A stretch of 64,000 nt of DNA. Source: PFJX01 sp964393825. GTDB taxonomy: Bacteria > Pseudomonadota > Gammaproteobacteria > Burkholderiales > Thiobacillaceae. The stretch covers positions 30,864 through 94,863 of the forward strand of contig CAYMUY010000011.1 of NCBI GenBank assembly GCA_964393825.1, read 5' to 3'. Shown in pieces: positions 1 through 9,635 of the stretch (its first letter is position 1; the number at the start of each line of letters is the position of its first letter). The notes beneath the pieces were generated by a model. That model was not told where the DNA came from and did not search any database. It was given only the letters and a program-made list of their open reading frames with translations. Both the position numbers and the translations under genes were made by a program.

Positions 1-3000
1 CCGGTCGTCGACACGCGGGACATGGGCCACCAGCGCCAATGCCGCCACGGAGCCGCTCACCTCCTTGAGCAATTCACGCAGACGCAACTCACGCTGCGGC
101 ACGCGACCCTGCAGGCCGTGCACCACCGCGATGGTATTGATCTGGGCGATGGCCGCTTCGATGGCGGCCTGCGTCTCGGGATGCGCGGCGATATCCTGGC
201 GCAGCAGGTTGATGACGCCTTGCAGGTTGTTCTTGATGCGGTGGTGGACTTCCCGCACCAAGGCATCGCGTTGCCGCGCCTCATGCGCCAGCCGCATCTG
301 TTCGGCGTTCACCCGCTCGGTGATGTTCTCCAGAATGCCGAGCGAATACAGGGGCTGGCCGGACTGGTCGCGAATCAGGGTGCTGTTCAGGTCGACCCAG
401 ACGATATCGCCATTCTTGTGCAGATAGCGCTTGGTCAAACGATACCCCGAGACGCCGTCTTCCCGCGCCTGCCGGTAGAGGGCGTCGTTGGCCCCCTGGT
501 CGTCCGGGTGGGTGATATCGATGAACGTTTTCCGGGTCAGTTCCGCCGCGCTGTATCCCAGCATGTCGCACATCGCCTGGTTCACCCGGATCAGCCTGCG
601 GTCGAGGCCGGCCATCGCGATGCCGAGCGGCGAATGCTCGAACAGCAGGCGGAAGCGCATCTCGCTGTTGCGCAGGGCCTCCTCCGCCCGCTTGCGCTCG
701 GTGATGTCCTGGGCGGTGAAGGTGACGCCCTGGGACAGGTCCTGCACCGCGATCGGAGACGAGCTCAGGGCGATATCGATGACCTCGCCATCCTTGCGCC
801 GCCAGCGCGTCTCCACCGAGCCGATCCCGTGCTCGCGTATCTGCCTGTACTTGTCCCGGCCCACGGCATCGAACTCCGCCTGGCTGGGATAGAGGATGCG
901 GGCGGACTGGTGGAGCAGTGCCTCGCGGGCATAGCCGGTCATGGTGGTCATGGTTTCATTGACGTCCAGGAACACCCGGTCGACCATCACGCCGATGCCC
1001 ACCGGCGCCGCGCGGAGCACGCTGCGGACGCGTGCCTCGCTGTTTCGCAGCGCCGCCTCCATCCGCTTGCGTTCGCTGATATCGCGCAGAAACACGAAAA
1101 AACGGCCCGCTTCCTGGCCGGCGCGAAAATAGACGCTGGCATCGATGTCGATCACCTCGCCGCCCTTGCGCCGGTGTCGCGTTTCAAATCGGTCGAAGCC
1201 GTGTTCGATGATGCGCTGGATGTGCGCGGCGGTTTGCTCGGGGGATTCGCAGGCTTCCAGATCGGATATCGACAGGGTCAGCAGTGCATCCCGTTCATGG
1301 CCGCTGATGCGGCAGGCGGCATCGTTGCAATCGAGCAGGCGGCCGTGCAGGTCGGTCAGCCAGAAGCCATCCATGGACGCCTGGATCAGGGTACGGAACT
1401 GCTCTTCCGACTGGCGCCGCTCGGTGACGTCCTTGGCCACGCCGACCATGCGATAGACCCTGCCCCGGTCGTCGCGGATCGGGAAGGTGCGCACCCACAT
1501 CCAGCGCACCTGATCGGCGATGACGACACGATATTCGATATCCAGCCCGTCTGGTTCCGTGCGCTGGCTGTCGTGGGCGGCGGCGACCCGATCGCGATCC
1601 TCCGGGTGGATGTTGGCCATGAAGGAACGCGGATGCCGATACAGACTGTCCACGCTCTTGCCATAGAGCTTCTCATAGGCGGGGTTGACATAGAGGAAGC
1701 GGTTTTCCTCGAGATCGCGAACCCAGAACACCTCATCGATGGTTTCCGCCAGTTGCTGGAAGCGGGCATTGCTCTCCCGCTGCTCGGCCTCGGCGCGGAG
1801 CCGCGCGGTGATATCGCTGGACACCGCGATAATCATGGGCTGTCCGGCCGCCAGGAAGGGACGAATGCGGATTTCCACCGGGTAAGTGCTGCCGTCCTTG
1901 CGCTGGTGCAGGCTCTGGGTGACCTCGCCGCCGGGACCGCCATCGAGGGTGGATCCGCAGAACTCGCTCAGCATCTGCTTGTTGTAGAGCGGCAGGATAT
2001 CCTGGGGCCCCAGGCGCAGCAGTTCCTCCCTGGTGTAACCCAACCTGGCGCAGGCGGTCGCGTTCACATCGATGAAGCGCATCGACGCGGGATCGATCAG
2101 GCAGACGCCGTCCGGCGAACTGTCCTGCGCCACGCGGAACCGTTCCGTCACCTGCTCCATGGCCCGACGGGCGGTGATGTCGCGCATCACCGCCAGGATG
2201 GCGGGACCGCCTTCATAGTCGAAGGCGAAGGTCAACGCCTCCACCTCGACGCAGCCGCCATCGTCGCGCTGGAGCTTCAGGCTGACCGGCTCGCCATGGG
2301 CCTGGCCGGAAAATGTCGCCTGTTTGCAGGCGGCGCAGGCATCGAGGGAGTCCGGGTGCACCAGATCGGCCAGGTTTCTGCCGAGCAACGCGGTATTCAC
2401 GGGCAGCGCCAGCAAGCGTGCCATGGCGGGATTGGCGAACATCACCTGATCGTCCTGCATGACCACGATGGGCTCGGGCAGATTCTCGACCAGGCTGCGA
2501 TAACGCTGCTCATTGCGCCACAGCGCCTCCTCCATCCGCTTCCGGTTCTCGATTTCAAGCTGGAGGCTGGCATTGGCGGCGCGCAGTTCGGCGGTACGCT
2601 CTGCCACCCGTGTTTCCAGTTGCGCGCGATAGGCCTCGGCATCCCGCCGCGCCAGCCATTCGGCGGTGATGTCGAGGGCAGTCCCCACCAGGGCGATGGC
2701 CCTGCCCTGAGCATCGATACGGGCGCCCCCGCGCAGGCGCAGGACGCGCTCCACTCCGTCCGGTCGATCCAGGCGGATGTCGACATCACCGGCATCCCCG
2801 CCAGCGAGCAGGGTCTCCACCGCGCGCAGCAACTCGGGCTGGTCCTGCACGTTCGCCATGTGCAGGAAGGTGTTGAAACACGGCTCGAAACTGCCCGTTT
2901 CCAAGCCCAGCAAGCGCAGGAGCTCATCCGAAAGATCGACGCGGTCTTCCTCCAGATGCCAATGCCAGCTGCCGATGTGGGCCACCGCCTGCGCTTCCGC

Positions 3001-3423
3001 CAAATGCGCCTCGCTGGCCTTGAGCCGGCGCAGCAAGGCATGCCGGTCCAGGGCCACTTCGATGGCCCGCTGCAATTCCCGCCCGTCGAAGGGCTTGTGC
3101 AGATAGGCCAGCGGTGAAGTGGCGCGGGCACGCGTATACAACGCCTCGTCGGAATACGCGGTCAGGTAGAGCACCGCGACGTCCTGGCGCTCGGCCAGGA
3201 GGGCGGCGGTCGCGATGCCATCGAGCGCTCCGGGCAGCATGATATCCATGATCACCAGATCGGGCCGGGTCGACGCGGCGAACGCCAGCGCCTCCTCGCC
3301 GTTGGCGGCGTGGGCGACGACCTGATGGCGCGCGGCACGCAGCAGGTTATCCAGCAGGAGGGCCGCATCGGGATCATCTTCGACGATCAAGATGCGAGCT
3401 TGTGTCGGGGTGGCAGGCTGCAT
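1..3423 (-). CDS. Receiver/seven-PAS sensor histidine kinase, C-terminus cut by window edge
   Basis: One frame stays open from an ATG at 3423 to the window edge, so at least 1141 residues are present and the stop lies outside. The N-terminus is a CheY-like receiver (VEDD near residue 15, phosphoacceptor context MDIMLPG). Seven PAS units follow, each introduced by motifs such as RYRSLVENLPEPIVV or RFRLLFEHSPLGIAM and most closed by a DIT/DIS-E/A-R-K linker. Near nt 205-262 an H-box of HisKA_2 type (REVHHRIKNNLQGVI) appears; the ATPase domain must lie beyond the edge. A receiver at the N-terminus together with a HisKA_2 kinase suggests a soluble cytosolic sensor that is itself phosphorylated by another kinase. 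No membrane segment is visible. It is divergent from the GGDEF-EAL gene. Family assignment is firm; the signals sensed are unknown. Confidence 0.88.
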   Translation of the reverse strand, partial: MQPATPTQARILIVEDDPDAALLLDNLLRAARHQVVAHAANGEEALAFAASTRPDLVIMDIMLPGALDGIATAALLAERQDVAVLYLTAYSDEALYTRARATSPLAYLHKPFDGRELQRAIEVALDRHALLRRLKASEAHLAEAQAVAHIGSWHWHLEEDRVDLSDELLRLLGLETGSFEPCFNTFLHMANVQDQPELLRAVETLLAGGDAGDVDIRLDRPDGVERVLRLRGGARIDAQGRAIALVGTALDITAEWLARRDAEAYRAQLETRVAERTAELRAANASLQLEIENRKRMEEALWRNEQRYRSLVENLPEPIVVMQDDQVMFANPAMARLLALPVNTALLGRNLADLVHPDSLDACAACKQATFSGQAHGEPVSLKLQRDDGGCVEVEALTFAFDYEGGPAILAVMRDITARRAMEQVTERFRVAQDSSPDGVCLIDPASMRFIDVNATACARLGYTREELLRLGPQDILPLYNKQMLSEFCGSTLDGGPGGEVTQSLHQRKDGSTYPVEIRIRPFLAAGQPMIIAVSSDITARLRAEAEQRESNARFQQLAETIDEVFWVRDLEENRFLYVNPAYEKLYGKSVDSLYRHPRSFMANIHPEDRDRVAAAHDSQRTEPDGLDIEYRVVIADQVRWMWVRTFPIRDDRGRVYRMVGVAKDVTERRQSEEQFRTLIQASMDGFWLTDLHGRLLDCNDAACRISGHERDALLTLSISDLEACESPEQTAAHIQRIIEHGFDRFETRHRRKGGEVIDIDASVYFRAGQEAGRFFVFLRDISERKRMEAALRNSEARVRSVLRAAPVGIGVMVDRVFLDVNETMTTMTGYAREALLHQSARILYPSQAEFDAVGRDKYRQIREHGIGSVETRWRRKDGEVIDIALSSSPIAVQDLSQGVTFTAQDITERKRAEEALRNSEMRFRLLFEHSPLGIAMAGLDRRLIRVNQAMCDMLGYSAAELTRKTFIDITHPDDQGANDALYRQAREDGVSGYRLTKRYLHKNGDIVWVDLNSTLIRDQSGQPLYSLGILENITERVNAEQMRLAHEARQRDALVREVHHRIKNNLQGVINLLRQDIAAHPETQAAIEAAIAQINTIAVVHGLQGRVPQRELRLRELLKEVSGSVAALALVAHVPRVDDR

Positions 3424-3507
3424 TGCGCTCGAGTCGGGGTTCGGGTGGCCGGGCAGGGCAAAGTCGACAAATTCGACGAAACAACGATTTGCATCGACAT
3501 TCAGAGC

Positions 3508-3535
3508 TTGACCACAATTTTCACACTTGTAAATC
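3508..3535 (+). promoter_or_regulatory. Possible sigma-70 promoter for the GGDEF-EAL gene
   Basis: In the 182-base divergent spacer, TTGACC (3508-3513) and TAAATC (3530-3535) are separated by 16 bases in an AT-rich patch. The match is imperfect and the leader to the start codon at 3606 would be about 65 bases. I offer it only as a candidate. Confidence 0.3.
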
Positions 3536-3605
3536 AAGATCGCTTTGCTTAGGATGCGGCCGTATCGCCAACCCGGACCTCGTTGGCGCCTTTCCATGAC
3601 ATTGG

Positions 3606-6600
3606 ATGAGCGCGCATGAGGATTCGGGTTTTTTCATTTCGGCCGGGCGGACGCAACAGGTGAGCGCGTCGCCCCCAGACCGACCCAGGCCAGCTGTCCC
3701 CGCCATCGATGCCGGGGACATTGCCGAGCGCAAGGCTTTCCTGGAATTCAGCGAACAGGATATGGCCCGCCTGCGCCACCTGCATGACGTGAGCGGGTCG
3801 GCCGGTACGGCGTTCAGCGAGGCGTTCTACGGTCACATCCTCAGCTTCGAGCCGATGCGCCGGCTGCTGCCGGACCAGCAGGCGCTGACCGGTCTGCACC
3901 AGGCCCAGTCCGCCTATTTCGCCGGACTCACCGCCGGCGACTACGGCGACGCCTATGTCGCCAACCGCATGCAGGTCGGGCGGGTGCACCAGCAGATCGG
4001 GCTGGAACCCAAGTGGTACATCGGCGCCTATCGCAAATACCTGTCCGGGCTGATGCCCATGGTCTGGGAGCGCTGCGACGACGACATTCCCCGCTTCCTG
4101 GCCAGCTATGACTCCCTGCTGAAGATCGTGCTGTTCGACATGGGCCTGGCCCTGGACAGTTACTTCCAGGCCGAGCGCCGCATGCGGCGGGAAACGCAGG
4201 AATACGCCGACCAGGTCATCGCCACCATGCCCAGCGGTCTCCTGGTGCTGGATGCGCACCTGCGCGTGCGCAAGATCAATCTCTCCGGCCGCCGGATGCT
4301 GGGCCTGGGCGAAGCGGAAGTGGTCGAGGGCCGCGAACTGGGTGAGCTACTGGCCACCCCGGCCCTGGACGCTCTGGCGCGGGAAGTCCTGGCCGGGCAA
4401 GAGACCGCGCGTCAACTCATTCTGGGGCCGCTCCCGGAACGGGAGGGGCGCATCCTGGCCCTGAGCCTGTCCGCGACGCTGATCGAGGAGGCGCCGGCCC
4501 TGATCATCCAGTTGGCGGACGAGACCGAGAGCGTGCGGGCAAGCGAGCGCCTGGCGCGCTTTCGCACCGCGCTCGATGCCTCCGAGGATGCCATCTTCCT
4601 GATCGATCGTGACCGCATGCTGTTCGTGGATGTCAACGAAACCGCCTGCAAGCAACTGGGCCGTAGCCGCGCGGAGCTGTTGAGCATGGCACCGCATGAC
4701 ATCAAGCCCCTGCTGGATGCGGGCGAAGTGACGCGGCAATTCGACCAGATCCTGGCCGACCCGAGCCGTTCGGGGCGCATCGAAACCCTGCACGAACGTC
4801 GCGATGGCACGGTCTTCCCGGTGGAGGTCGCCTTGCGCGGCTTTCATTCCGAAGGCCGGCCAATGCTGGTGGCGGTGGCACGCGACATCAGCCAGCGCAA
4901 GCGGGCGGTCAGCGAACTGAAGGAAAGCGAGGAGCGCTTCCGCGCCACCTTCCAGCAGGCTGCTGTCGGCATTGCCCACATCGCACCGAATGGGCGCTGG
5001 CTGCGGGTCAATGAACGGCTCTCCGCCATCGTCGGCTACAGCCGCGAGGCCTTGCTCGATTTCGACTTCCAGACGCTGACCCATCCGGACGATCTGGCGC
5101 GCAATTCGGAACTCATGAACCAGGTGCTCTCCGGCGCGCTCGACAACTACACGCTGGAAATGCGCTATCTGCGCAAGGATGACGGCGCGGTCTGGGTCAG
5201 TGTCACTGTCTCCCTGGTGCGCACACCTGACGGTCAGGCCAAGTATTTCATCGCGGTAATCGAGGACATTTCCGCGCGCAAGCAGGCCGAGGAATCCCTG
5301 CATCTGGCGCGGCGCGCCCTCGAAGCCAGCGGCAATGGCATCGTCATCACCGATTGTCGCCAGCCGGACAACCCCATCGTCTACGTCAACCCCGCCTTCG
5401 AGCGCATCACCGGCTACAGCGCCGCCGAGGTCATGGGCCGCAACTGCCGCTTCCTGCACGGCGAGGAGCACAACCAGCAGGGCACCAGGACGCTGAGCCA
5501 GGCGGTACGGGATTCGCACGAGGCCAAGGTGGTCGTGCGCAATTATCGCAAGGATGGCAGCCCCTTCTGGAACGAACTGCTGATTGCGCCGGTGCGTGGC
5601 GAGGATGGGGCGATCACCCATTTCGTCGGGGTGCAGAACGATATCTCCGAGCAGAAACGCGCCGAGAAGAACCTGCTGCACATGGCCACCCATGACGCCC
5701 TCACCGGCCTGCCCAACCGCAGCCTGCTGCAGGATCGCATCGGCCAGGCCATCACCTATGCCAACCGCACGCAGCGTGAGGTGGCCTTGTTGTTCATCGA
5801 TGTCGATCGCTTCAAGAACATCAACGACAGCCTCGGCCACACCATGGGTGACCTGCTCATCTCCAACCTGGCGCAACGTTTGCGCAGCGCCGTGCGCATG
5901 ATCGACACGGTGGCGCGGGTCGGAGGGGATGAGTTCGTCATCGTGCTCACCGACATCGCGCGGGAATCGGATGTCACCCAGATCATCCCCAACCTGCTCG
6001 ACGCGATCACCCGGCCGATGGCCGTGGCCGGCCACGAGCTCTCGGTCACCGCCAGCATCGGCGTCAGCCTCTACCCGCGCGACGGCGATGACTCGACCAG
6101 CCTGCTGAAGAATGCCGATACCGCGATGTATCGGGCCAAGGAAGCGGGACGCAACGATTTCCGTTTCTACACCCAGGAAATGAATGCCGACGCGGTGGAC
6201 CGCTTGCGGCTGGAAAACGATCTGCGCAAGGCGATCACCGGCGATGAACTGGTGGTCTACTACCAGCCGCAGGTCAATGCACGGTGCGGCAGCATCATCG
6301 CCGCCGAGGCCCTGCTGCGCTGGCGCCACCCCGTGCACGGGCTGATCTCGCCCAACGATTTCATCCCCCTGGCGGAGGAAACCGGACTCATCGTCGCAAT
6401 CGGCGAGTGGGTGTTGCGGCGCGTCTGCGCCCAGATGCGCGGCTGGCGCGAGGCCGGAATGCCGGAACTGAAGGTGGCGGTCAACCTGTCGCCGCGCCAG
6501 TTCCGCCAGCCCGACATCGTCGAGATGATCGATCGGGCCGTGCGCGACTATGGTCTGCCGCCGGAATGCATCGAACTGGAAATCACCGAAGGCAGCCTGA

Positions 6601-7010
6601 TGCACAACCCGGAAGCGACCGCGCTGCTGCTGGAAGAACTCAGTCAACGCGGCTTTCGGCTCGCCGTGGATGACTTCGGCACGGGCTACTCGAGCCTGGC
6701 CTATCTCAAGCGGTTTCCCCTGCATGCCTTGAAAATCGACCGTTCCTTCGTCAGCGATGTGGAAAGCAATCGCGACAGCGCGGCCATTGCCACCGCGGTC
6801 GTCGCGCTCGCACACAGCCTGGGCCTGAAGGTGGTGGCCGAGGGGGTCGAACTGGAGGTGCAAATGGCGTTCCTGCGCGGCTTGAACTGCGACCTTGCCC
6901 AGGGTTATCTCTACGGCCGCCCCCTGCCCGCCGAGGAATTCATGGCCATGCTGGTAAACCAGCCCAGCCGGACACACTCGACCGAGCACAAGAAAACCAG
7001 TCTTGCTTGA
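3606..7010 (+). CDS. Globin-coupled, PAS/LOV-containing GGDEF-EAL c-di-GMP enzyme
   Basis: The 1134-residue protein begins with a sensor globin (about 45-190) whose proximal histidine fits H128 in RVHQQIGLEPKWYIGAY. Three PAS domains follow (about 200-310, 318-430, 445-557). A fourth PAS at about 567-682 is a LOV domain: it has GRNCRFLHG with the photo-adduct cysteine C614 and the usual flavin contacts N646, N656 and Q677. The GGDEF domain has an intact GGDEF at 773-777 and an RxxD inhibition site (RMID, 764-767). The EAL domain has E901-A-L and the DDFGTGYSS loop. Both catalytic halves look competent, so it could make and degrade c-di-GMP. Expected inputs are heme-bound gas and blue light. 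It overlaps the next gene by 4 bases. No strong ribosome binding site precedes the ATG. Confidence 0.93.
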   Translation: MSAHEDSGFFISAGRTQQVSASPPDRPRPAVPAIDAGDIAERKAFLEFSEQDMARLRHLHDVSGSAGTAFSEAFYGHILSFEPMRRLLPDQQALTGLHQAQSAYFAGLTAGDYGDAYVANRMQVGRVHQQIGLEPKWYIGAYRKYLSGLMPMVWERCDDDIPRFLASYDSLLKIVLFDMGLALDSYFQAERRMRRETQEYADQVIATMPSGLLVLDAHLRVRKINLSGRRMLGLGEAEVVEGRELGELLATPALDALAREVLAGQETARQLILGPLPEREGRILALSLSATLIEEAPALIIQLADETESVRASERLARFRTALDASEDAIFLIDRDRMLFVDVNETACKQLGRSRAELLSMAPHDIKPLLDAGEVTRQFDQILADPSRSGRIETLHERRDGTVFPVEVALRGFHSEGRPMLVAVARDISQRKRAVSELKESEERFRATFQQAAVGIAHIAPNGRWLRVNERLSAIVGYSREALLDFDFQTLTHPDDLARNSELMNQVLSGALDNYTLEMRYLRKDDGAVWVSVTVSLVRTPDGQAKYFIAVIEDISARKQAEESLHLARRALEASGNGIVITDCRQPDNPIVYVNPAFERITGYSAAEVMGRNCRFLHGEEHNQQGTRTLSQAVRDSHEAKVVVRNYRKDGSPFWNELLIAPVRGEDGAITHFVGVQNDISEQKRAEKNLLHMATHDALTGLPNRSLLQDRIGQAITYANRTQREVALLFIDVDRFKNINDSLGHTMGDLLISNLAQRLRSAVRMIDTVARVGGDEFVIVLTDIARESDVTQIIPNLLDAITRPMAVAGHELSVTASIGVSLYPRDGDDSTSLLKNADTAMYRAKEAGRNDFRFYTQEMNADAVDRLRLENDLRKAITGDELVVYYQPQVNARCGSIIAAEALLRWRHPVHGLISPNDFIPLAEETGLIVAIGEWVLRRVCAQMRGWREAGMPELKVAVNLSPRQFRQPDIVEMIDRAVRDYGLPPECIELEITEGSLMHNPEATALLLEELSQRGFRLAVDDFGTGYSSLAYLKRFPLHALKIDRSFVSDVESNRDSAAIATAVVALAHSLGLKVVAEGVELEVQMAFLRGLNCDLAQGYLYGRPLPAEEFMAMLVNQPSRTHSTEHKKTSLA

Positions 7011-7828
7011 GCGACGACCAGATCACCACGATGCAGCCCCCTACCCAGACAGACATCCGCGACAAACTGAACCGCATGTCCGGCCTGTCACCGGCAGTGA
7101 TGGCCATCCTGCCGAGGCTGGGCGATGACGACTTCGACACCGACGAGTTCGCCCGCCTGCTTGGCCAGGACCCGGTCCTGGCCGCCCGCGTGCTGCGCAT
7201 GGCCAATTCACCTTTCTACGGACTGCCCCGGCAGGTCGGCTCGCTGCGCGAGGCTGTGTTGATCCTCGGTTTCGGCAGTCTTCGCGGCCTGTTGTTAGCC
7301 ACCGGGCTGATCGGCGCCTTCGCGGATGAGCAAGCCATGACGCGCAGCCTGGCCACCGCCGGTGCCGCCAACGCCCTGGCCCGGTCACTCGGAAAAGACC
7401 CCGGCCAGGCCTTCACCGCCGGGCTGCTGCATAACCTGGGGGCCTTGTTGCTGAGCCGGTTCGCGCCCGACCACTGGCGGGAGAGGGCCAGGGACACCGA
7501 CGAAAGCGAGCTGGCCCGACGGGACAGGGAACGCCGGGTATTGGGTTACGACCACTGTGAACTGGCCGCGGATATCGCCGGCCATTGGCGCTTTCCCGCC
7601 GCCATCCAGTCCGCCCTCCGCCTGCATCCCTATCCGGCGGACGAGCCGGCCGAGCCCCTGGTCGACATCGTGCATGTGGCCTGGGTGATCGTGGCCCGCG
7701 GGGCAGCGGGCGAGTGTCCTGATCTCTCGCCCACCGTCTCGGCCCGTCTCGGCCTGGACACGGAGGGCGGTCAGCTCGCCCTGACCGAGGCGGTCAGGGT
7801 CGCGAGCATCCGGCAACAGGAAACCTAG
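7007..7828 (+). CDS. HDOD domain signalling protein
   Basis: The 273-residue reading begins at a TTG that overlaps the previous stop (TTGA), which suggests translational coupling. An ATG at 7031 is an alternative start. The body is an HDOD domain: LSPAVMAILPRLGDDDF, then DPVLAARVLRMANSPFYGLPRQVGSLREAVLILGF split across the typical helices. HDOD proteins are HD-related but usually lack metal ligands and act as scaffolds in c-di-GMP, chemotaxis and stress signalling. Lying directly behind a c-di-GMP enzyme, it is probably a downstream partner or modulator; that is inference. Confidence 0.85.
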   Translation: MSDDQITTMQPPTQTDIRDKLNRMSGLSPAVMAILPRLGDDDFDTDEFARLLGQDPVLAARVLRMANSPFYGLPRQVGSLREAVLILGFGSLRGLLLATGLIGAFADEQAMTRSLATAGAANALARSLGKDPGQAFTAGLLHNLGALLLSRFAPDHWRERARDTDESELARRDRERRVLGYDHCELAADIAGHWRFPAAIQSALRLHPYPADEPAEPLVDIVHVAWVIVARGAAGECPDLSPTVSARLGLDTEGGQLALTEAVRVASIRQQET

Positions 7829-7897
7829 CGACCGGCCAGACCATACACAGTGATAACGTTGCCTTCGGGGACAACAAACAGGGATAGAGGTAAAGAC

Positions 7898-9568
7898 ATG
7901 ACACTCACCGATGAACTCGCAGCGCACTCGCCGGGCGGCAGGCGACCGGATACCACGTCCGAGCCAGCCTGGCTGGCCAGCGTGCTGGATGCATTGGCCG
8001 CACACATCGCGGTGCTGGATACGAAAGGCAGGATCATCGCCGTCAACCGGGCCTGGTTGCGTTTTGCCGAGGACAACGAGGGTGATCCGGGCGGTTATGC
8101 GGTGGGCGTCAACTATCTCGACAGTGTGCGCGCCAGTGCGGAACGGGGCGACGGCAGCGCGGCACATGCGCTAGCCGGCCTGAGTGCCGTGCTGAGCGGG
8201 GACAAGCCGCGCTTCGAACTGGAATATCCCTGCCACAGTCCCAGCCAGGAACGCTGGTTCCTGATGCAGGCGGCCACCCTGCCGGACCAGGCGGGTTGCG
8301 TGGTCTCCCATATCGACATCAGTGCGCGCAAGCTGGCGGAGCAGGCGCATACCCGCCTGGCGGCCATCCTGGAGACCACCACCGATTTCGTCGGGATCGC
8401 CGATCAGCAGGGACAGGTGCGCTATGCGAACCGCTCGCTGCGCCAGTTGCGCGGCCTCGGCCCGTCGCCGCATGACCCGCTGGAAGCCATCGCCGACACG
8501 CATCCGCGCTGGGCCGGCAGCAAGGTTCTGAAAGAGGGCCTTCCCGAGGCCGCGCGCAAGGGCATCTGGGCGGGGGAAACAGCGGTGCTGGATGCCACGG
8601 GACAAGAGATCCCGGTCCATCAGGTCATCATGGCCCATCGCGATGAAACCGGAGACGTCGAGTTCTATTCCACCATCATGCGCGACATCTCCGAATCACG
8701 CCGCCGGGCCGTCGAACTGCAGCAGGCCTACGACGATTTGAAACACACCCACGCGCAACTGCTGCAGTCGGAGAAAATGGCGTCCATCGGCCAACTCGCC
8801 GCCGGTGTGGCGCACGAGATCAACAATCCCATCGGCTACCTGCATTCCAATCTCGGCACCCTGGGCCAGTACGTCCACGACATCCTGGCGGTGTTGGACA
8901 GCCATGAAGCCGCACTGCCCCACATTTCAGACCCGTCCGTCACCGCCGTGATCGAGGAAAGGAAGCAAGCGGTGGATTACGGGTTTCTCCGGGAGGACAT
9001 CCACACCCTGCTGGCGGAATCCCTGGAAGGGATCCAGCGGGTGCGCAAGATCGTGCAGGACCTGAAGGACTTCGCCCACGCGGGCGACAATGAGACCTGG
9101 CAATGGGCGGATCTGCGCCACAACCTGCAGCGCACCCTCAACATCGTCCGCAACGAACTGAAATACAAGGCCGAAATTCGCCAGGATTACGCGGACATCC
9201 CGGAAATCCGCTGCCTTCCCGGCCAGTTGAACCAGGTCTTCATGAACCTGCTGGTCAACGCCGGCCATGCCATCGATACCGCCGGCGAGGTGCGCCTGCG
9301 CATCCGGCACGACGGTGACTGGGTCGTGGTGGAAATTGCCGATAGTGGCTGCGGCATCCCGCCGGAGGTGATGGGCCGAATTTTCGAGCCATTTTTCACG
9401 ACCAAGCCGGTCGGCAAGGGCACCGGGCTGGGTCTGTCGATCTCCTACGGCATCGTGAAGAAGCATGGCGGCCGGATCGAGGTGGACAGCCAGCCAGGGC
9501 AAGGCACCACCTTCCGGGTTGTGTTGCCGGTGGCCGGGCCCGAGGCGGCAAGCGAAGCCGGCGCATGA
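7898..9568 (+). CDS. PAS-domain sensor histidine kinase (NtrB-like architecture)
   Basis: I chose the ATG at 7898 because GAGG lies about 8 bases upstream; an in-frame GTG at 7850 lacks such a site. The 556-residue product has two PAS regions (about 23-145 and 148-268), a short coiled coil (268-290) and a dimerisation domain with phosphoacceptor H306 in AAGVAHEINNPIGYL. A complete HATPase follows, with N-box NLLVNAGHAI, DSGCGIP and GTGLGLSISYGIV. No membrane segment is seen, so it should be cytosolic. The H-box is of the NtrB/ZraS kind. It has no adjacent DNA-binding regulator; the receiver protein at 11959 and the Hpt-REC-REC protein at 12341 are the nearest candidate partners. Confidence 0.9.
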   Translation: MTLTDELAAHSPGGRRPDTTSEPAWLASVLDALAAHIAVLDTKGRIIAVNRAWLRFAEDNEGDPGGYAVGVNYLDSVRASAERGDGSAAHALAGLSAVLSGDKPRFELEYPCHSPSQERWFLMQAATLPDQAGCVVSHIDISARKLAEQAHTRLAAILETTTDFVGIADQQGQVRYANRSLRQLRGLGPSPHDPLEAIADTHPRWAGSKVLKEGLPEAARKGIWAGETAVLDATGQEIPVHQVIMAHRDETGDVEFYSTIMRDISESRRRAVELQQAYDDLKHTHAQLLQSEKMASIGQLAAGVAHEINNPIGYLHSNLGTLGQYVHDILAVLDSHEAALPHISDPSVTAVIEERKQAVDYGFLREDIHTLLAESLEGIQRVRKIVQDLKDFAHAGDNETWQWADLRHNLQRTLNIVRNELKYKAEIRQDYADIPEIRCLPGQLNQVFMNLLVNAGHAIDTAGEVRLRIRHDGDWVVVEIADSGCGIPPEVMGRIFEPFFTTKPVGKGTGLGLSISYGIVKKHGGRIEVDSQPGQGTTFRVVLPVAGPEAASEAGA

Positions 9569-9635
9569 ATGCCACAGGCAAGGCGTCGCGGTGGCGCAGG
9601 CGCCCTCGTCGTGTCTCGGCAGGGCCGCGGGCTGG

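Noticed and set aside
22..3117. A long plus-strand open frame of over 1000 codons
   Set aside because: It is codon-register shadow of the minus-strand multi-PAS kinase; the product has no recognisable domain, whereas the minus frame gives clear REC, PAS and H-box motifs.
4347..6989. 880-codon minus-strand open frame opposite the GGDEF-EAL gene
   Set aside because: Shadow caused by GC-rich third positions; no domain, and the plus strand is unambiguous.
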